Virus record (IMG/VR): IMGVR_UViG_3300044858_003558
Location: 1 to 55,670 of that record
Reading direction: 5' to 3' (one strand)
DNA length: 55,670 nt
DNA from: a virus
In this document: in pieces, positions 51,754 through 55,670 of the stretch
Numbering within the stretch: position 1 is the stretch's first letter
Layout of the letters: each line of letters starts with the position of its first letter
Notes under the pieces: generated by a model
What the model was told of the DNA's origin: nothing
Database searches by the model: none
The model's input: only the letters and a program-made list of their open reading frames with translations
Made by a program: the position numbers and the translations under genes

Positions 51754-52309
51754 ACCAGAAAAATTTGTTGCTATTGATGCAAGCACTAATAGTTTAGCAT
51801 TTGCCCTTTTTGAGTTTGGCAATTTAAAAATGATTGGAAAGATTAATTTTGAAGGAAAAGATATTTATCAAAAATGTATTGATGCATCAAAAAAAGTGCA
51901 GTCGTTTTTAAAAGATAAATCATTTATTAATACTGATTCTATAATTATTGAACATACCGTATTTATGAATAGTCCAAAAACTGCAGCAGATCTTGCGTTG
52001 GTTCAAGGCGCTATTATTGGAGCAGCAGGAGTTTCTGGGGTGCTTAATGTAGCAAAGGTATCACCAATAACTTGGCAAAATTATATTGGAAATAAAGCAT
52101 TATCTAAAGAAGAAAAACTTGTTATTAGATCAAAAAATCCAGGTAAGTCAGATGCGTGGTATAAATCTTATGAGCGTAACATAAGAAAAGAAAGAACTAT
52201 AAAGTTTATTGAAATCAACTATGATAAGATTATAGATGACAATGATGTGGCAGATGCTTGTGGCATAGGACATTGGGGTTTAAATAATTGGGAAAAAGGG
52301 GTTGGTTAA
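51740..52309 (+). CDS. ruvC: RuvC-like Holliday junction resolvase
   Basis: A 189-residue RNase H-fold resolvase. The acidic set is visible: D13 (FVAIDASTNS), E71 (IIIEHTVF), and D169/D172 (DDNDVADACGIG) near the C-terminus. HTVFMNSPKTAADLALVQGAIIGA matches the central helix of RuvC-type enzymes. It would cut branched DNA to debranch concatemers before packaging. It is slightly longer than bacterial RuvC (about 170). Overlaps neighbours at both ends. Confidence 0.85.
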   Translation: MTYVRPEKFVAIDASTNSLAFALFEFGNLKMIGKINFEGKDIYQKCIDASKKVQSFLKDKSFINTDSIIIEHTVFMNSPKTAADLALVQGAIIGAAGVSGVLNVAKVSPITWQNYIGNKALSKEEKLVIRSKNPGKSDAWYKSYERNIRKERTIKFIEINYDKIIDDNDVADACGIGHWGLNNWEKGVG

Positions 52310-52953
52310 TGCCAGAGTTAAATGCAAACATACCACCAATTGAATGTTATGTTCGTGGAAATTTTTTAAGAGATCAATTGGATAGTCATGATCAGTATTT
52401 TCCATGTGTAATATTTGGTGTTTCAAGTATTAAAGCAAGAAGCCCACTGTTTCATTTTATGATGGAAGATGGTGGGATTTGGTGGAGAATGCCAATTAAT
52501 GCATTCTGCACTAAGCCAGGAGTTCCAGAAGAACCGATACATAATCTTGTTTTATGGAATTCTTTTAGTTCACACGTTTCTGTTACAAAGTTTCAGGCAT
52601 TAAGCAATATGAGAATGTCTTATATTGATAGAAATAAAACTAATGTTCCTGGAACTTATCTATTTACTTTAGATTGGCATAGCCCAGAAACTAATATTTT
52701 GGATGATGGGTATTCTGAAAATCCAGGGCAACATAAATGTGGACATGTTATTCAAAGAGATGATGGAAATTTTGCCGTACAGCCAAACAACAGGGTAAGA
52801 ATTAAAGAGCCATCATTTGTTACTAAAAAAGATCTAGTAATAAATAGGCTAATTAATACAAATAAGTGGGATGTTGAAAGTTACGACAAGTGGATACTTG
52901 AGGATTCCAATGCCTATAACTATGATGTTCTTGAATCTGATGGTGAAGTATGA
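52309..52953 (+). CDS. Conserved phage protein of unknown function
   Basis: A 214-residue protein whose ATG overlaps the resolvase stop (TAATG). The body reads PCVIFGVSSIKARSPLFHFMMEDGGIWWRMPINAFC, then VPGTYLFTLDWHSPETNILDDGYSENPGQHKCGHVIQRDDGNFAVQPNNRVR. I recall this kind of protein from marine and other phages but no function. Notable are a WW pair, several conserved His and a Cys-Gly-His (HKCGHV), which could bind metal. No known enzyme motif can be named. It is translated with the DNA-processing genes. Confidence 0.5.
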   Translation: MPELNANIPPIECYVRGNFLRDQLDSHDQYFPCVIFGVSSIKARSPLFHFMMEDGGIWWRMPINAFCTKPGVPEEPIHNLVLWNSFSSHVSVTKFQALSNMRMSYIDRNKTNVPGTYLFTLDWHSPETNILDDGYSENPGQHKCGHVIQRDDGNFAVQPNNRVRIKEPSFVTKKDLVINRLINTNKWDVESYDKWILEDSNAYNYDVLESDGEV

Positions 52954-53132
52954 GCGATAGAGACATGTTTTTATTTAAAGAGGAAGATTCTGACGTAATC
53001 TTAACTGTAAGAACTCTTGCTCCAACAAAGTGGATATTGATGGATCGTGAAACTGGACAGATGTATCAAGGTAGCCCTCACGGATATTGGAATAGGCTTG
53101 ATCCCGTTATTAAGGTTGACAAAGAGGCATGA
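52950..53132 (+). CDS. Small hypothetical protein
   Basis: A 60-residue protein in an ATGA overlap with the preceding gene. It reads FLFKEEDSDVILTVRTLAPTKWILMDRETGQMYQGSPHGYWNRLD, a beta-rich small fold I recall from phages without known function. It ends in a TGA overlapping the start of the next small gene. Confidence 0.55.
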   Translation: MSDRDMFLFKEEDSDVILTVRTLAPTKWILMDRETGQMYQGSPHGYWNRLDPVIKVDKEA

Positions 53133-53287
53133 TGTCTGCTAAACTTTATACTTCAGAGGTATGGCTAAAGAAAAGATTTGTTATTGACAAGAAGTCTCCA
53201 GAAGAAATTGCAAAAGAGTGTGGGGCAAGCATAGAAACAATCTATGTTTATCTTGCAAAATTTGGATTAAGGAAGTCAAAAAGATGA
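53132..53287 (+). CDS. Tiny HTH DNA-binding protein
   Basis: A 51-residue, basic protein of the form MSAKLYTSEVWLKKRFV...SPEEIAKECGASIETIYVYLAKFGLRK, a helix-turn-helix of the homeodomain-like kind. It overlaps the previous stop and the next start (ATGA), so it is well placed as a real gene despite its size. It could be a regulator or terminase partner, since it lies just before a DUF3310 gene and the terminase genes. An in-frame ATG 3 bases earlier is also possible. Confidence 0.65.
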   Translation: MSAKLYTSEVWLKKRFVIDKKSPEEIAKECGASIETIYVYLAKFGLRKSKR

Positions 53288-53523
53288 GCGATAGTCTTAA
53301 AATCACAGTAGACCAAGTAAATCACCCTGAGCATTACACGTCAGATCCATCTGGTGTTGAGTGTATTCAGATTACCCGTCATAGAAATTTTAATATTGGA
53401 AATGCATTTAAATATTTATGGAGAGCAGGATTAAAAGATGAGTATAGACATGTTGAAGATTTAAAGAAGGCTATCTTTTATATACAAGATGAAATTAATA
53501 GAATTGAAGGAAAAAATGTCTAA
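53284..53523 (+). CDS. DUF3310 family protein
   Basis: A 79-residue protein with the DUF3310 signature: VNHPEHYTSDPSGVECIQITRHRNFNIGNAFKYLWRAGLKDEYRHVEDLKKAIFYIQDEI, in which HPxHY, GNAxKYLWRAG and DLKKAxFYI are all clear. The family is common in phages and its function is not settled (it is often annotated as a nucleotide-kinase-like protein). The ATG in an ATGA overlap was preferred to far upstream starts in the same frame. It overlaps the small terminase start by 8 bases. Confidence 0.8.
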   Translation: MSDSLKITVDQVNHPEHYTSDPSGVECIQITRHRNFNIGNAFKYLWRAGLKDEYRHVEDLKKAIFYIQDEINRIEGKNV

Positions 53524-54052
53524 GGATATTGAGATAGTAGAACATCTAGATGAAATTAATAAGGTTGTTGAAGAATACTTAAAGGGTAGCGATCCAACAA
53601 AAATTTCTAAAGATTTGAGTATTCCAAGAACTCGTGTTGTTGCACATTTAAATGAATGGAAAGTTATGGTATCTGCAAATGATGCCATTCGTTCTAGGGC
53701 TAAAGAAGCACTTGCTGCTGCAGATACACATTATGGAAAACTTATTGCAAAAGCATATGAAGTTATTGATGAAGCAACAATGAACAATAACTTAGGAGCA
53801 AAAACTGCTGGAATTAAACTAGTCCTAGATATTGAAGCAAAAAGAATTGAGATGTTGCAAAAAGCAGGATTGCTTGAAAACAAAGAACTTGCAGAAGAAG
53901 TGGTTGAAATTGAAAGAAGACAAGAAGTTCTTGTTAATATATTAAAAGATATTGCAAAAGATCATCCACAGGTTCGTGATTTAATTATGCAAAGGTTGTC
54001 TGATATATCAAGATCAGACGAGGTGATTACAATTGTCCACGATGTTCAATGA
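53516..54052 (+). CDS. terS: Terminase small subunit (probable)
   Basis: A 178-residue protein next to the large subunit. An HTH at residues about 26-48 (DPTKISKDLSIPRTRVVAHLNEW) is followed by a long helical region with oligomerisation character (AADTHYGKLIAKAYEVIDEA...AGIKLVLDIEAKRIEMLQKAG) and a Leu/Ile-rich end. That is the layout of small terminases, which recognise the packaging site and feed the motor. ATG at 53516 has GAAGG 5 bases upstream and is preferred over an earlier in-frame start at 53489. Confidence 0.75.
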   Translation: MSKDIEIVEHLDEINKVVEEYLKGSDPTKISKDLSIPRTRVVAHLNEWKVMVSANDAIRSRAKEALAAADTHYGKLIAKAYEVIDEATMNNNLGAKTAGIKLVLDIEAKRIEMLQKAGLLENKELAEEVVEIERRQEVLVNILKDIAKDHPQVRDLIMQRLSDISRSDEVITIVHDVQ

Positions 54053-55670
54053 TTTTTTAGAAGCGCTACAGGATAATCCTTTTGAAGAAACTCCAGTAGA
54101 TGCAAAAACATTTGTCGAGTCATCAGACTATCTTGGACAACCACCATTGTCAGATACACAATATGAAATTGTAGAGGCAATGAGTCAAATATATAAAAAG
54201 GCAGATCTTGAATTATTAATGGGGAATGTCGAAGGAGCAAGATATTATGACAAGTACACTAAGAACGAAATTATTTTACAACTTGGGAAGGGTAGTGGCA
54301 AGGACTTCACTTCAACTGTTGCTTGTGCCTATATTGTTTATAAGTTGCTATGTCTTAAAGATCCCGCGAGGTATTTTGGCAAACCGCCTGGTGATGCAAT
54401 TGACCTTATTAACGTTGCTATCAACGCCCAACAAGCAAAAAACGTCTTCTTCAAAGGATTTAAAACAAAAATAGAAAGATCTCCTTGGTTTGCAGGAAGA
54501 TATAATGCTAAAGTAGATTCTATTGAGTTTGATAAAACTATCACAGTTTATTCTGGACATTCAGAAAGAGAATCCCATGAAGGTTTAAACTTATTGCTTG
54601 CAGTTCTTGATGAAATTTCTGGGTTTGCTAGTGAGGTTGGCACTGGAAATGAACAAGGTAAAACAGCAGACAATATATATAAGGCATTTAGAGGAACTGT
54701 AGATTCTCGTTTTCCTGATTTAGGAAAGGTTGTATTGCTATCGTTTCCAAGATATCAAGGAGACTTCATTTCTGAAAAGTACGAGAGTGTTATAGCAGAC
54801 AAAGATATTGTTCATAAATCACATAAGTTTATAATTAATCCACTGCTAGACGAAACACCAGACAATACATTACAAATTGAGTGGGAAGAAGACCATATTA
54901 TTTCTTACAAATTTCCTGGAGTATGGGCACTTAAAAGACCAACATGGGAAGTAAATCCAACTAGAAGTATTGATGATTTTAAAATTGCTTTTTATACAGA
55001 CTTAGGAGATGCAATGATGCGGTTCCTATGTATGCCAACATATTCTTCTGATGCTTTCTTTAAACAAAAGGATAAGTTAGAAAAATGTATGACCATTCGT
55101 AATCCAGTAGATGAATTTAGAAGATTTGATCAAGGGTTTGTTCCAGATCCAAATAAAACATATTACATTCACGCAGACTTAGCACAAAGACATGATAAGT
55201 GTGCTGTAGCAATTGCACACGTTGAAAAATGGGTTAACTTGCAGGTTATTAAAGACTATGAGCAAGTAGCGCCAATTGTTGTAGTAGATGCTGTTGCATG
55301 GTGGGAGCCTAAAAAAGAAGGAGCAGTCAACCTAAGTGAGGTAAAGAACTGGATTATTAATCTTAGAAGATTAGGATTTAATATTGGCAAGGTAACATTC
55401 GATAGATGGCAATCATATGATATTCAGCAAGAACTTAAGGCTGTAAATATTGATACAGACACAGTCTCAGTTGCTAAAAAACATTATGAAGATTTGGCTA
55501 TGCTTATTTATGAGGATAGAATTGTTATGCCAAGCATTCCACTTTTATTAGAAGAATTATCAGAACTTAAAATTATGAAAAATAATCGTGTAGACCATCC
55601 ACGTAAATCTTCTAAAGATTTGGCTGACGCAGTTTGCGGTGCAGCCTTTGGTGCGATATCATATACTAGT
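54033..55670 (+). CDS. terL: Terminase large subunit, 3' end missing
   Basis: 546 residues are visible and the frame is open at the window end. The ATPase has Walker A at about 84-92 (LGKGSGKDF) and Walker B at about 189-194 (LAVLDE). The RNase H-like nuclease has D382 (IHADLAQRHD), D457 (VTFDRW) and D532 (DLADAVCGAA), the expected three acidic residues. It would translocate DNA into proheads and cut concatemers. TTG at 54033 is chosen because AGGTG lies 7 bases before it; ATG at 54042 is the alternative but has no such site. It overlaps the small subunit by 20 bases. Only a short C-terminal tail should be missing. Confidence 0.92.
   Translation, partial: MSTMFNDFLEALQDNPFEETPVDAKTFVESSDYLGQPPLSDTQYEIVEAMSQIYKKADLELLMGNVEGARYYDKYTKNEIILQLGKGSGKDFTSTVACAYIVYKLLCLKDPARYFGKPPGDAIDLINVAINAQQAKNVFFKGFKTKIERSPWFAGRYNAKVDSIEFDKTITVYSGHSERESHEGLNLLLAVLDEISGFASEVGTGNEQGKTADNIYKAFRGTVDSRFPDLGKVVLLSFPRYQGDFISEKYESVIADKDIVHKSHKFIINPLLDETPDNTLQIEWEEDHIISYKFPGVWALKRPTWEVNPTRSIDDFKIAFYTDLGDAMMRFLCMPTYSSDAFFKQKDKLEKCMTIRNPVDEFRRFDQGFVPDPNKTYYIHADLAQRHDKCAVAIAHVEKWVNLQVIKDYEQVAPIVVVDAVAWWEPKKEGAVNLSEVKNWIINLRRLGFNIGKVTFDRWQSYDIQQELKAVNIDTDTVSVAKKHYEDLAMLIYEDRIVMPSIPLLLEELSELKIMKNNRVDHPRKSSKDLADAVCGAAFGAISYTS

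Noticed and set aside
1-55670. Complete circular genome
   Set aside because: Joining the last base to the first does not continue either open frame sensibly: terminase would stop after about 6 more residues and the fibre gene would lack a start. The window is therefore an internal fragment.
1-55670. tRNA, integrase, attachment sites or insertion sequences
   Set aside because: No cloverleaf, recombinase motif or inverted-repeat-bounded element was noticed. The phage may still be temperate, because this is only part of the genome.

Overview
The window is almost certainly part of an AT-rich, long-tailed dsDNA phage genome (siphovirus-like Caudoviricetes) or a closely related prophage. All convincing genes lie on the + strand, are tightly packed and often overlap by 1-8 bases (TAATG, ATGA, TTGA). 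Recognisable hallmarks are portal, HK97-type prohead protease, major capsid protein, major tail protein, a tape measure of about 2,800 residues, a DnaB-type helicase, a DnaG-type primase, DnaE polymerase, RecA, RuvC and both terminase subunits. No tRNA, rRNA, integrase, CRISPR array or insertion sequence was found. The host is not stated by the sequence. Many starts lie 5-9 bases after a -10 box (leaderless transcripts), and TGnTATAAT extended -10 promoters recur. This fits a Gram-positive and perhaps aquatic actinobacterial host, but that is inference.

Layout. Bases 1-4890 hold tail-fibre and adhesin-like genes, ending in a protein with fibronectin-like repeats, a Pro-Phe repeat and a Hint (intein-like) domain. 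Bases 4935-8472 hold a non-structural island set among structural genes: a conserved phage protein, a 2OG-Fe(II) oxygenase and a B12-dependent ribonucleotide reductase. Bases 8488-21363 run from a LamG-like fibre through portal, protease with nested scaffold, capsid (then a strong terminator), head-tail joining genes, tail tube (second terminator) and two paralogous tail chaperones. Bases 21382-37457 hold the tape measure, distal tail, hub and tip proteins. Bases 37454-52953 hold the DNA-metabolism block: Zn-finger and HTH proteins, helicase, primase, an AhpD-like plus FAD-halogenase cassette, a putative ssDNA-binding protein, DnaE, RecA, a small nuclease, three tandem 2OG-Fe oxygenase paralogues, a Cas4-like nuclease and RuvC. 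Bases 52950-55670 hold small regulators, a DUF3310 protein and the terminase genes; the large subunit runs off the end.

How the genes work together. Helicase, primase, polymerase, SSB-like protein and RecA form a largely self-sufficient replisome, and the reductase supplies deoxynucleotides. RuvC, the Cas4-like nuclease and the small nuclease would resolve and process concatemers for the terminase. The most unusual content is oxidative enzymology: one flavin halogenase with an AhpD-like partner translationally coupled to primase, and four 2OG-Fe(II) oxygenases (one beside the tail genes, three in a row beside recombination genes). Their substrates cannot be read from the sequence. No intergenic stretch exceeds 300 bases.
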